NCBI GenBank assembly: GCA_022822575.1
Contig: JAJEBJ010000126.1
Coordinates: 1-9,244, forward strand
Length of the DNA: 9,244 nt
Direction: 5' to 3'
DNA from: Alphaproteobacteria bacterium
Lineage (GTDB): Bacteria > Pseudomonadota > Alphaproteobacteria > SP197
Shown here: in pieces, positions 1-6,165 of the stretch
Numbering within the stretch: the first letter of the stretch is position 1
Layout of the letters: each line of letters opens with the position of its first letter
Position numbers and translations under genes: made by a program
The notes under the pieces: generated by a model
Databases searched by the model: none
Seen by the model: only the letters and a program-made list of their open reading frames with translations
What the model was told of the DNA's origin: nothing

Positions 1-42
1 GGCGCAGAGGGATGGCGGAGATGTCGGTCTCGGCGTTTCCAA

Positions 43-840
43 CTATGTCAGAGCGTCGATGAGGGCGTCGAGGGTCCGGATGGGGCGCTCCGCCATCATC
101 ATGTGGCCGCATCCCTCGAGGACGATCATGCGGCCATCGGGAAGGGCGTCGACGAGGGCCCGGGCATTGCGTGGCGGCGTCATCATGTCCCGGTCGCCGA
201 GAACGAGCGTTGCCGGGCAATTGACCCTGGCCGCCGCCTCGAGCCCGTTCGTGTAATCGTTGCAGGCCTTCATGTCGTTGTAGAGGACTCCGTCGCCTCC
301 GCGTTCGAGAAGGCGCATGCCGCCTCCGGTGATCCACAATCCCGGAACGTCCGAGCCTCCCATCTGGGCGGCGCGGCTGTGTCCCCAGACCGTTACCATG
401 TCGTAGGCGGCATGGCTGTTGGTTCTGGCGTTGTCCAGCAGCACATCGGCCACGGGCATGGGCACACTGGTACCCAGCAGCGCGATGCGCGTGCATCGTG
501 AACGGTAGCGGGAAGCCGCCTCGAGGACGGGAAGCGAGCCCATGGAATGGCCGACCAGGGAGGCCGTCGCCACACCGGCGGCATCGAGAACGCCGATGAG
601 CCAGTCGGCGACGGCGCCGATCGATGGCAGGGGTGGCCCCTCCGAGCGGCCGTGTCCGGGCAGGTCAACGGCGAGCACGGCGTGGCCGTGGTGGGCAAAC
701 CAGCGGGCCTGGGCCGACCAGACCGTGCGGTTCATGGAGGCGCCGTGGACGAAGAGAACGACCGGCAGCGCCGCATCGAATGTCCTGCCACCGGTGGCTG
801 CGAAGACGGCGCGGCCGTCGACGGTGAGTTCCAGCGACAT
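43..840 (-). CDS. alpha/beta-fold hydrolase, 265 aa, substrate unknown
   Basis: This is a complete cytoplasmic alpha/beta hydrolase with no signal peptide or membrane segment. The oxyanion-hole HG motif is at residues 32-33, followed by a DLPGHGRS strand-turn at about 59-66. The nucleophile elbow GHSMG has Ser99, the likely acid is Asp218 in GDRDMMTPP, and the catalytic His246 lies in GCGH. All three triad residues are therefore present, and 265 aa is normal for the family. I chose the ATG at 840 because the homology-like sequence begins there. The reading frame stays open upstream to 1029, but that part only shadows the end of metY. The gene starts 4 bp after the metY stop, so the two are probably cotranscribed. 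The family covers esterases, lactonases, C-C hydrolases and others, and the sequence does not decide among them. A link to O-acyl-homoserine metabolism is inferred only from position. Confidence 0.9.
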   Translation of the reverse strand: MSLELTVDGRAVFAATGGRTFDAALPVVLFVHGASMNRTVWSAQARWFAHHGHAVLAVDLPGHGRSEGPPLPSIGAVADWLIGVLDAAGVATASLVGHSMGSLPVLEAASRYRSRCTRIALLGTSVPMPVADVLLDNARTNSHAAYDMVTVWGHSRAAQMGGSDVPGLWITGGGMRLLERGGDGVLYNDMKACNDYTNGLEAAARVNCPATLVLGDRDMMTPPRNARALVDALPDGRMIVLEGCGHMMMAERPIRTLDALIDALT

Positions 841-844
841 CGCT

Positions 845-2140
845 TCAGGCCCTGGACGCAGCGGCAAGGCCGCGCTTGAGATCTGCGATGAGATCGTCCG
901 GGTCCTCGAGTCCGATTGAAAGGCGCACGAGTCCTTCGGAGATGCCGGCTGCCTCGAGGGCGGCCGCATCCATCTGCTGATGGGTCGTCGAGGCAGGATG
1001 GATGACCAGCGACTTGGCGTCTCCGACATTGGCGAGATGGGAAAAGAGCTGCAATGCCTCGATGAACTTCACGCCCGCCTCGCGGCCTCCCTTCAGTTCG
1101 AAACTGAAAATCGCGCCGGCCCCCTTCGGCAGCAAACGTTTCGAGAGTTCGTGGTCGGGATGGGACGGCAGTTCGGGCCACAGGACGCTGTCGACGGCAT
1201 CGTGTCCGTCAAGGAAAGCGACGACGGCACGGGTGTTCTCGACATGGCGCGTCATGCGCAGCGGCAGGGTTTCCACGCCCTGGAGCAGGTAGAAGGCGTT
1301 GGCCGGACTCATGCAGGCGCCAAAGTCGCGCAGACCCTCGGCACGGGCCCGCATGATGAAGGCGCCTGGTCCGAACTCCTCGGCAAAGTCGAGGCCGTGA
1401 TAGCCGGCATAGGGCTCGGTAAGGGTGGGAAAGAGCCCGCTTGCCTCCCAGTCGAAGGCGCCCCGGTCGACGAGCACGCCGCCGATCGCAATGCCGTGTC
1501 CGCCGAGGAACTTGGTGGCCGAATGCATGACGAGATCGGCGCCGTGGTCGAACGGGCGTGACAGGAAGGGCGAGGCGAAGGTGTTGTCGATCATCAGCGG
1601 CAGGCCGGCCTCGTGGGCGACTTCGGTGACGGCGGGGATGTCGAGGACCTCGAGACCGGGATTGCCAAGGGTCTCGCCGAAGAGAAGCCTTGTGCGGGAG
1701 CCGATGGCCCGGCGGAAGGCATCAGGATCCCGGGGGTTGACGAAGGTCGTCGTGATACCGAAGCGCGGCAGCGTGTAGTTGAACATGTTGTGACTGCCAC
1801 CGTAGATCGAACCGGACGCGACAATGTGATCGCCGTTGCCCATGAGCGTGGCCACCGCAAGGTGGAGCGCCGCCTGGCCACTTGCGGTGGCCACCGCGCC
1901 GACACCTCCCTCGAGACCGGCAATCCGTTCCTCGAGGACGGAGACGGTCGGATTCGAGATGCGCGAGTAGATGTGACCGGCGCGCTCGAGGTTGAAAAGC
2001 GATGCGGCATGGTCGGTCGACGGGAAGACAAAGGAAGTTGACTGATAGACGGGGACGGCACGCGCTCCTGTCACCGGATCGGGCTTCTGTCCACCATGAA
2101 GGGCAAGGGTATCGAAACGCGGGTGTCCGGGACCGGCCAT
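845..2140 (-). CDS. metY: O-acetylhomoserine sulfhydrylase (O-acetylhomoserine aminocarboxypropyltransferase)
   Basis: This PLP enzyme of the Cys/Met-metabolism fold-type I family is expected to convert O-acetyl-L-homoserine and sulfide (or methanethiol) to homocysteine (or methionine) plus acetate in the cytoplasm. The N-terminal FDTLALHGGQ and PVYQSTSF stretches are typical of MetY. YSRISNPT (about residues 58-65) is the PLP-phosphate-binding motif contributed by the neighbouring subunit. IDNTFASP (about 184-191) carries the cofactor-binding Asp. SATKFLGGHG (about 207-216) contains the Schiff-base lysine near residue 210. The length of 431 aa fits MetY (about 425-435) and is longer than the related MetB/MetZ proteins (about 380-400). 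A GTG at 2146 in the same frame would add two residues; neither start has a convincing Shine-Dalgarno site, and I chose the ATG. It is divergent from the ligase gene at 2270 and is followed 4 bp later by an alpha/beta hydrolase. A role other than ordinary methionine synthesis is possible given the neighbours. Confidence 0.92.
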   Translation of the reverse strand: MAGPGHPRFDTLALHGGQKPDPVTGARAVPVYQSTSFVFPSTDHAASLFNLERAGHIYSRISNPTVSVLEERIAGLEGGVGAVATASGQAALHLAVATLMGNGDHIVASGSIYGGSHNMFNYTLPRFGITTTFVNPRDPDAFRRAIGSRTRLLFGETLGNPGLEVLDIPAVTEVAHEAGLPLMIDNTFASPFLSRPFDHGADLVMHSATKFLGGHGIAIGGVLVDRGAFDWEASGLFPTLTEPYAGYHGLDFAEEFGPGAFIMRARAEGLRDFGACMSPANAFYLLQGVETLPLRMTRHVENTRAVVAFLDGHDAVDSVLWPELPSHPDHELSKRLLPKGAGAIFSFELKGGREAGVKFIEALQLFSHLANVGDAKSLVIHPASTTHQQMDAAALEAAGISEGLVRLSIGLEDPDDLIADLKRGLAAASRA

Positions 2141-2180
2141 GGGCACTGCTCATTCTCAAGGGAAGCCGGCGCACACTAGA

Positions 2181-2208
2181 CCGCCGGTCGATGGGCGTCC
2201 ACCGGCGG
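2181..2208. repeat. perfect 8-bp-arm inverted repeat, candidate operator
   Basis: CCGCCGGT at 2181-2188 is repeated as its exact reverse complement, ACCGGCGG, at 2201-2208, with 12 bp between. The arm centres are 20 bp apart, about two helical turns. The repeat lies in the 129-bp gap between the divergent starts at 2140 and 2270, just upstream of a possible -35 box at 2213. That is where a dimeric activator or a repressor shared by both genes would bind. No regulator gene is in the window. GC-rich DNA produces such repeats by chance fairly often, so the role is inferred. Confidence 0.4.
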
Positions 2209-2212
2209 CGGA

Positions 2213-2240
2213 TTGATCCTGAACGGGCTTGCGGTAATGT
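2213..2240 (+). promoter_or_regulatory. possible sigma70-type promoter for the ligase operon
   Basis: TTGATC at 2213-2218 and TAATGT at 2235-2240 are separated by 16 bp and resemble -35 and -10 boxes; the -10 match is only partial. Transcription would begin near 2247, leaving a leader of about 23 bases that contains the ribosome binding site of the gene starting at 2270. The placement is sensible but unproven. Confidence 0.35.
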
Positions 2241-2254
2241 CGGCGCCGCTGACC

Positions 2255-2260
2255 GGAGGA
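2255..2260 (+). promoter_or_regulatory. strong ribosome binding site deciding the ligase start
   Basis: GGAGGA lies 9 bases before the ATG at 2270. It is the best Shine-Dalgarno match in the window and favours this start over the in-frame TTG at 2213 and ATG at 2237, which have no such site. Confidence 0.8.
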
Positions 2261-2269
2261 CACCTGATC

Positions 2270-3688
2270 ATGGCACCACTCCCGCAATCGATGAACGAGG
2301 CACTGCCGTCGGATGAGCGCATCCGCGAGACCGGCGAGTGGCTGGCGGGTCACAACGTCAAGTACATCCTGTGTTGCTGGATCGATCTTCTGGGTCAGCC
2401 CAAGACCAAACCGGTACCACTCAGCGACTGGGAACGGCTCGCCCGGGGCATGGGTCCTCAGTTTGCCGTGCATTCGGTGTCGTTCGTTCCCGAGCTTGGT
2501 CCGGCGGATCCGGACCAGATCATGGTTCCCGATCTCGATTCCCTGACGCTGTGCCCCTGGGACAGGACCACGGCCTGGGTCTTTGCCGACCTCTGGTGGT
2601 CCGACAAGCCCTACAATCTGTGCCCGAGGGGAGCGATGAAGAGAATCCTCGCCGACTGCGAGGACAAGGGCTACCTGGTCTATGCCGGTGTCGAACCAGA
2701 GTTCATCGCCATGCGCTGGAAGGACGGCAGGCCCGTCAAGGCGTTCGATGACGACCTGGAGTCGGATGAGGACCTGCGTCCGCGCCGCCAGGCCTTCGGC
2801 TACGATGTCGAGTACTCCATCAATTCGATGGGTTTTCTGGGCGAACTGATCGACATCCTCGACGGCGAGCTTGGCTGGGACCTGCACGACGTGGTCTGTG
2901 AAGGCGCCTACAGCCAGTTCGAGCTCGACTTCGGCTACACCGACGTGCTCGCCATGGCGGACCGCCTTGTCTTCCTGCGAATCCTGCTCAAGGAAGTCGC
3001 CAAGAAGCACGGCATGTTCATCACCTTCATGCCGAAGCCGACGACTGGCGACTGGCGCTCGGGCGCGCACATGAACACTTCGATGCGCCGTACCTCGTCG
3101 CCGGACACCAACCTCTTCGAATCACCGGACGGCTGGGCGCCGGAGGTCAGCCATGCCATCGGCGGCCTCTTGCAGCATGGCGGGGCCCTGACAGCCATCG
3201 CCTGTCCGACCGTCAACTCCTACAACGGCCTGGTTCCCCGGGTCGGCGGCTTCGAAGGCGGCACGGTCACCTGGGCGCCGACTCACATGACCTATGGCTA
3301 CAACAACCGCTCGGCGATGCTGCGCATGCCGCAGAACCGCTACTGCATCGAGAACCGTGCGGCTGACATGTGCATGAACCCCTATCTGGCCCTGGGCGTG
3401 ACCGCGGCATGCATGACCGAGGGCATCGTTTCCGCCATCGATCCCGGACCACCGCTGAACGAAGACCTTTACAGTCTCAGCGAGGAGGAACTCACCCGTT
3501 CGGGCGCCCAGCGCCTGCCGCGCAATCTCTTCGAGGCGGCTGAAATCCTGCGGGACGATGCCTTCGTCAGCGAGGTCATCGGCAAACAGATGCACGCCTC
3601 GTTCCTCGCCTACAAGTTCGACGAATGGGAGCGTTACCATCAGGAAGTGACGGACTGGGAGGTGCGCGAGTACCTGAGGCTCTACTGA
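2270..3688 (+). CDS. glutamine synthetase superfamily ligase, GlnT / gamma-glutamylmethylamide synthetase type, atypical substrate site
   Basis: The 472-aa protein is an ATP-dependent ligase of the glutamine synthetase fold. The N-terminal domain contains WIDLLGQPKTK (about residues 37-47), and the catalytic domain starts near CPRGAMKR (118-125). Metal-binding glutamates are visible at E142 and E144 (VEPEF), E211 and E218 (EGAYSQFE), and E361 (IENR). H267 is in SGAHMNTS. Conserved arginines R347 (NNRSA), R352 and R363 are present, and MNPYLALG (369-376) closes the active site. The GTVTWAP...YGYNNRS region (about 331-348) resembles GlnT/GMAS rather than housekeeping GlnA. Oddly, the glutamate-binding NSYKR motif reads NSYNG (316-320), so the arginine equivalent to R321 of Salmonella GlnA is Gly320, and the second histidine of the usual HxH is N269. 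The ligase probably joins an amine to a carboxylate, perhaps gamma-glutamylation of methylamine or another amine, but the acceptor acid may not be glutamate. Its stop overlaps the next start by one base, which implies translational coupling. Confidence 0.9.
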   Translation: MAPLPQSMNEALPSDERIRETGEWLAGHNVKYILCCWIDLLGQPKTKPVPLSDWERLARGMGPQFAVHSVSFVPELGPADPDQIMVPDLDSLTLCPWDRTTAWVFADLWWSDKPYNLCPRGAMKRILADCEDKGYLVYAGVEPEFIAMRWKDGRPVKAFDDDLESDEDLRPRRQAFGYDVEYSINSMGFLGELIDILDGELGWDLHDVVCEGAYSQFELDFGYTDVLAMADRLVFLRILLKEVAKKHGMFITFMPKPTTGDWRSGAHMNTSMRRTSSPDTNLFESPDGWAPEVSHAIGGLLQHGGALTAIACPTVNSYNGLVPRVGGFEGGTVTWAPTHMTYGYNNRSAMLRMPQNRYCIENRAADMCMNPYLALGVTAACMTEGIVSAIDPGPPLNEDLYSLSEEELTRSGAQRLPRNLFEAAEILRDDAFVSEVIGKQMHASFLAYKFDEWERYHQEVTDWEVREYLRLY

Positions 3689-4704
3689 TGGCCGCCTCCT
3701 TCGAGACGTGGTCCCCTGGTGACGTCACGCTGCAGTCGGGGGAGGTTCTCCGGGCCGCCCGCCTCGCCTACCGCACCTGGGGCACGCTGAACCGGGCCGG
3801 TGACAATGCGGTTCTCATTCCCACCTACTACACCGGCACCCATCGCAACAACGAGGCCTATTTCGGTCCCGGGCGCGCCCTCGATCCGGCACGGCATTTC
3901 ATCGTCTCGATCGACCTCTTCGGCAACGGGCTGTCGTCGTCACCGGACAATCATCCTGCTCCCCAGGATGGTCCGCGATTTCCCCGGACGACGCTCTTCG
4001 ACAACGTTGCCTGTCAACGCCGCCTGTTGACGGAAGCGCTGGGGATTTCCCGTCTGCGCCTCGTTACCGGCTGGTCCATGGGAGGCTGCCAGTCCTTCCA
4101 GTGGGGCGCCCAGTATCCCGACATGGTCGATGCCATCCTGCCGTTCTGCGGATCGGCGCGCACATCGCCCCACAACATCGTCTTCCTTGAAGGCGTCAAG
4201 GCCGCGCTCACCGCCGATGCGACATGGTCGGGCGGTGATTACACGGAGCCGCCGATTACCGGTCTCAAGGCCTTCGGCCGGGTCTATGCCGGCTGGGCCT
4301 ACTCGCAGACATGGTACCGCGAGGCCCGTTACCGCGAGCTCGGTTTCGACAGCATCGAGGATGTTCTCGTCGACTGGGAAGCCGACCATGTCGACAACTG
4401 GGACGCGAACAACCTGCTCCACAAGCTCTGGACCTGGCAAAAGGGCGACATCAGCGCCAATCATCTCCATGGCGGCGATTTCGCACGCGCACTCGCCGCC
4501 ATCACGCCGCGCGCCATCGTCATGCCCGCTTCAAGCGACCTCTACTTCCCGCCCGAGGACAGCGAGATCGAGGTCAAGGGCATGCCCAATGCCGAACTCA
4601 GGGTCTACCAGACGGACTGGGGACACTGCGTAGCCAGCGGCCATGCCGTTCCGGCCTTCCACGACTTCCTCGACCAGGCGATCCGCGATCTCATCGACTG
4701 CTGA
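3688..4704 (+). CDS. MetX-like (homoserine O-acetyltransferase family) alpha/beta-fold acyltransferase or hydrolase
   Basis: The 338-aa protein belongs to the homoserine acetyltransferase family of the alpha/beta hydrolase fold. It begins with the family pattern AYRTWGTLN (about 27-35). It contains DLFGNGLSSSP (about 76-86), a nucleophile elbow GWSMGGCQS with Ser130, PFCGSARTSPHN (about 152-163), an acid Asp284 in SSDLYFPPED, and His313 in DWGHC. The triad is complete. The long insertion between about 165 and 260, which forms the lid in this family, is present. The elbow and lid match the MetX-like group often labelled alpha/beta fold hydrolase better than true MetX, so O-acetylation of homoserine is possible but not established. 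The ATG overlaps the ligase stop (TGATG), with GAGG 8 bases upstream, so the two are very likely translated from one message. The reading frame is open upstream to 3625 but without a plausible start. Acyl transfer to the ligase product or substrate is an inference. Confidence 0.88.
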   Translation: MAASFETWSPGDVTLQSGEVLRAARLAYRTWGTLNRAGDNAVLIPTYYTGTHRNNEAYFGPGRALDPARHFIVSIDLFGNGLSSSPDNHPAPQDGPRFPRTTLFDNVACQRRLLTEALGISRLRLVTGWSMGGCQSFQWGAQYPDMVDAILPFCGSARTSPHNIVFLEGVKAALTADATWSGGDYTEPPITGLKAFGRVYAGWAYSQTWYREARYRELGFDSIEDVLVDWEADHVDNWDANNLLHKLWTWQKGDISANHLHGGDFARALAAITPRAIVMPASSDLYFPPEDSEIEVKGMPNAELRVYQTDWGHCVASGHAVPAFHDFLDQAIRDLIDC

Positions 4705-4835
4705 CCGTCGGGAAAGCCACTCCCGAGGCCGGCGGATCCAGCCTGCATGGCCGGGTACAGCTTTGCACCGTTCGTGGGGGTCAATCTGTCAGGGTGCTCG
4801 AAATGACCCTTGAACAGGCATGAGTTACCTCACCG

Positions 4836-4860
4836 GCGGCCGGCTACCAGCCGCGGCCGC
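4836..4860 (-). other. GC-rich hairpin at the end of the PLP-enzyme gene; weak terminator candidate
   Basis: Arms at 4836-4845 and 4849-4860 can pair as five plus five base pairs with a two-base bulge (4854-4855) and a three-base loop (4846-4848). The hairpin overlaps the TAG stop of the leftward gene. No run of T follows in either direction, so it is not a canonical intrinsic terminator. The rest of the 139-bp convergent gap (4705-4843) shows only short imperfect stems and no gene. Confidence 0.25.
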
Positions 4861-5980
4861 GGCCCTCGATGGGCCAGATGTCGACGAGGCGGTCGCCGCG
4901 GATGCAGTGATAGACATCGTGGAGATTGACCGTGGGATCGCAGTGGGGCGTGACGCATGTCACGACGTCGCCGACGGCGGGGCCGTTGGCTCCCGGCCTG
5001 ACGACGATTCTGCCGTGTTCGTCACCCATGAATTCGTAGAGGGATCCTTCCGGGGCGCCGCCGGCGATGTCCGGTACCGGCCCGTCCGTTGCCAAGGCCT
5101 TGATGCCCGCATCGATGGTGGCGACGCCGGCCACATTGGCCGAGATCACCGTCGACTGCACGAAGAGGGAAGTCCGGAAGGGGCCCGGGGTGCCGTCCCG
5201 GCGCACCACGGTATTGTATTCCACGTCCATGAAGATCGCCGAGCCCACCTGGATGTCAGTAAAGACGCCGCAGCCGGAATCGTGGTCAAAGGTCCCGGTG
5301 CCGCCACCGGTCACGATCCCGGGGGGACCGGCGACCGGGGCGATGGCGCGCCGTGCCTCGTCGACATGGGCGGCCACCCCTGCGGCTTCCCTCTCGCGCT
5401 CGGCACAGTCGGCAATGTGCTGGATTTCGCCGGCATAGCACTGCAAGCCGGCGAGGACGAGTGAGGGTCGGCGGACGATCTCCTTGGCCAGGGTGACGGC
5501 ATCCGGAATCGAGGAGACTCCGGTACGGTTGAGACCGATGCCGAGATCGATGAGGACTTTCATGGGTCTCCGGCTAGCGGCAGCAAGGGTCGCGAGGCGG
5601 TCGACGACCGTGGTGTTGTCGACCACGAGCATCAGTTCTTCAGCCGTGTCATTGAGCGCCAACACCCGTTCGAGCTTGTCGGCCGTGACGATCGGCGAGG
5701 TGATGAGGATGCGGCCGATGCCCTCGCGGATGAGGGCGTCGGCCTCGCCGAGCTTGGCAACACAGATTCCCGTCGCTCCGGCATCGAGCTGGCGTCGTGC
5801 GATCTCCGCACACTTGTGGGTCTTGGCGTGGGGTCGCCAGCCGGCCTGCAACCGGCTGAAGTGGGCGGCCAGGGCGCTGATGTTGTGCTCGAGGGCATCG
5901 AGATCCAGCACCAGGGCCGGTGTCGCCAGACGCCACCGGCTCTCTCCTGTCAGGTGGCAGTTGATGGAAGGGCCGGTCAT
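4844..5980 (-). CDS. D-threonine aldolase / D-serine dehydratase family PLP enzyme
   Basis: The 378-aa protein has an alanine-racemase-type N-terminal barrel followed by the C-terminal metal-binding domain of the D-threonine aldolase (DTA)/DSD1 family. TPALVLDLDALEHNI (about 20-34) opens the barrel. RPHAKTHK (49-56) contains the PLP lysine K53. IDLGIGLNRTG (about 144-154) and TGGGTGTFD (about 224-232) are cofactor-binding loops. The C-terminal PHCDPT (345-350) offers His346 and Asp348, the H-x-D spacing known for the metal ion of D-threonine aldolase; D-serine dehydratases have H-x-C instead. Cleavage of a beta-hydroxy-D-amino acid to glycine or an N-methyl analogue plus an aldehyde is therefore more likely than dehydration, but the substrate is unknown. 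I chose the ATG at 5980, preceded by GGAG at a 6-base spacing; an open frame continues to 6055 but lacks family sequence. The gene is divergent from the MttB-like gene, so the two may share control. Confidence 0.9.
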   Translation of the reverse strand: MTGPSINCHLTGESRWRLATPALVLDLDALEHNISALAAHFSRLQAGWRPHAKTHKCAEIARRQLDAGATGICVAKLGEADALIREGIGRILITSPIVTADKLERVLALNDTAEELMLVVDNTTVVDRLATLAAASRRPMKVLIDLGIGLNRTGVSSIPDAVTLAKEIVRRPSLVLAGLQCYAGEIQHIADCAEREREAAGVAAHVDEARRAIAPVAGPPGIVTGGGTGTFDHDSGCGVFTDIQVGSAIFMDVEYNTVVRRDGTPGPFRTSLFVQSTVISANVAGVATIDAGIKALATDGPVPDIAGGAPEGSLYEFMGDEHGRIVVRPGANGPAVGDVVTCVTPHCDPTVNLHDVYHCIRGDRLVDIWPIEGRGRGW

Positions 5981-5986
5981 GGCAGT

Positions 5987-5990
5987 CTCC
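5987..5990 (-). promoter_or_regulatory. ribosome binding site deciding the PLP-enzyme start
   Basis: On the minus strand, GGAG lies 6 bases before the ATG at 5980. It supports this start over the longer open frame that reaches 6055. Confidence 0.65.
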
Positions 5991-5999
5991 AGGTTCGCA

Positions 6000-6031
6000 C
6001 CGTGGATGGTGGCGGCGAACTCTATCCACGG
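6000..6031. repeat. perfect 8-bp-arm inverted repeat, candidate operator or leader hairpin
   Basis: CCGTGGAT at 6000-6007 is matched by its exact reverse complement, ATCCACGG, at 6024-6031, with a 16-bp spacer. Pairing extends inward by one G-T wobble and one G-C pair. It lies 20-51 bp upstream of the PLP-enzyme start at 5980, inside the 185-bp divergent region. It could be a repressor site for the leftward promoter or a hairpin in the leader RNA. I see no convincing promoter boxes in this region on either strand. Confidence 0.4.
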
Positions 6032-6165
6032 CAAGATGTGAGACGGACATTGCATCGTCCGGTGCCGCGGCGATACTTGGATTCGCCATTGACGGAGCTG
6101 CGCGTGAATCGCGTTCTGCTTCAGGACCAGTGCGCTGGTGTCCTTGCCCGGGGGTGCGGCGCCGC

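Noticed and set aside
1..62. A short open stretch at the left edge that could be the end of a rightward gene (stop at 60-62) or the beginning of further leftward sequence.
   Set aside because: Only about 20 codons are visible, more than one frame is open, and nothing is recognisable.
841..1029. A 63-residue N-terminal extension of the alpha/beta hydrolase.
   Set aside because: It lies wholly inside metY in another frame and reads as low-complexity Ser/Arg/Pro sequence; the family sequence begins at the ATG at 840.
2213..2269. A longer start for the ligase at the TTG at 2213 or the ATG at 2237.
   Set aside because: Neither has a ribosome binding site, and the GGAGGA at 2255-2260 fits the ATG at 2270.
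2156..3070. A 304-residue leftward open frame over the ligase gene, and similar long antisense frames elsewhere.
   Set aside because: They are shadows expected in high-GC coding DNA; the opposite strand encodes clear enzyme families throughout.
4729..4754. Stem CCGGC/GCCGG with a 16-base loop downstream of the MetX-like gene, and AGGGT/ACCCT near 4790-4810, as terminators.
   Set aside because: The stems are five base pairs with long loops and no T-run.
6089..6120. TTGACG as a -35 box for the MttB-like operon.
   Set aside because: No acceptable -10 box lies 16-18 bp downstream.
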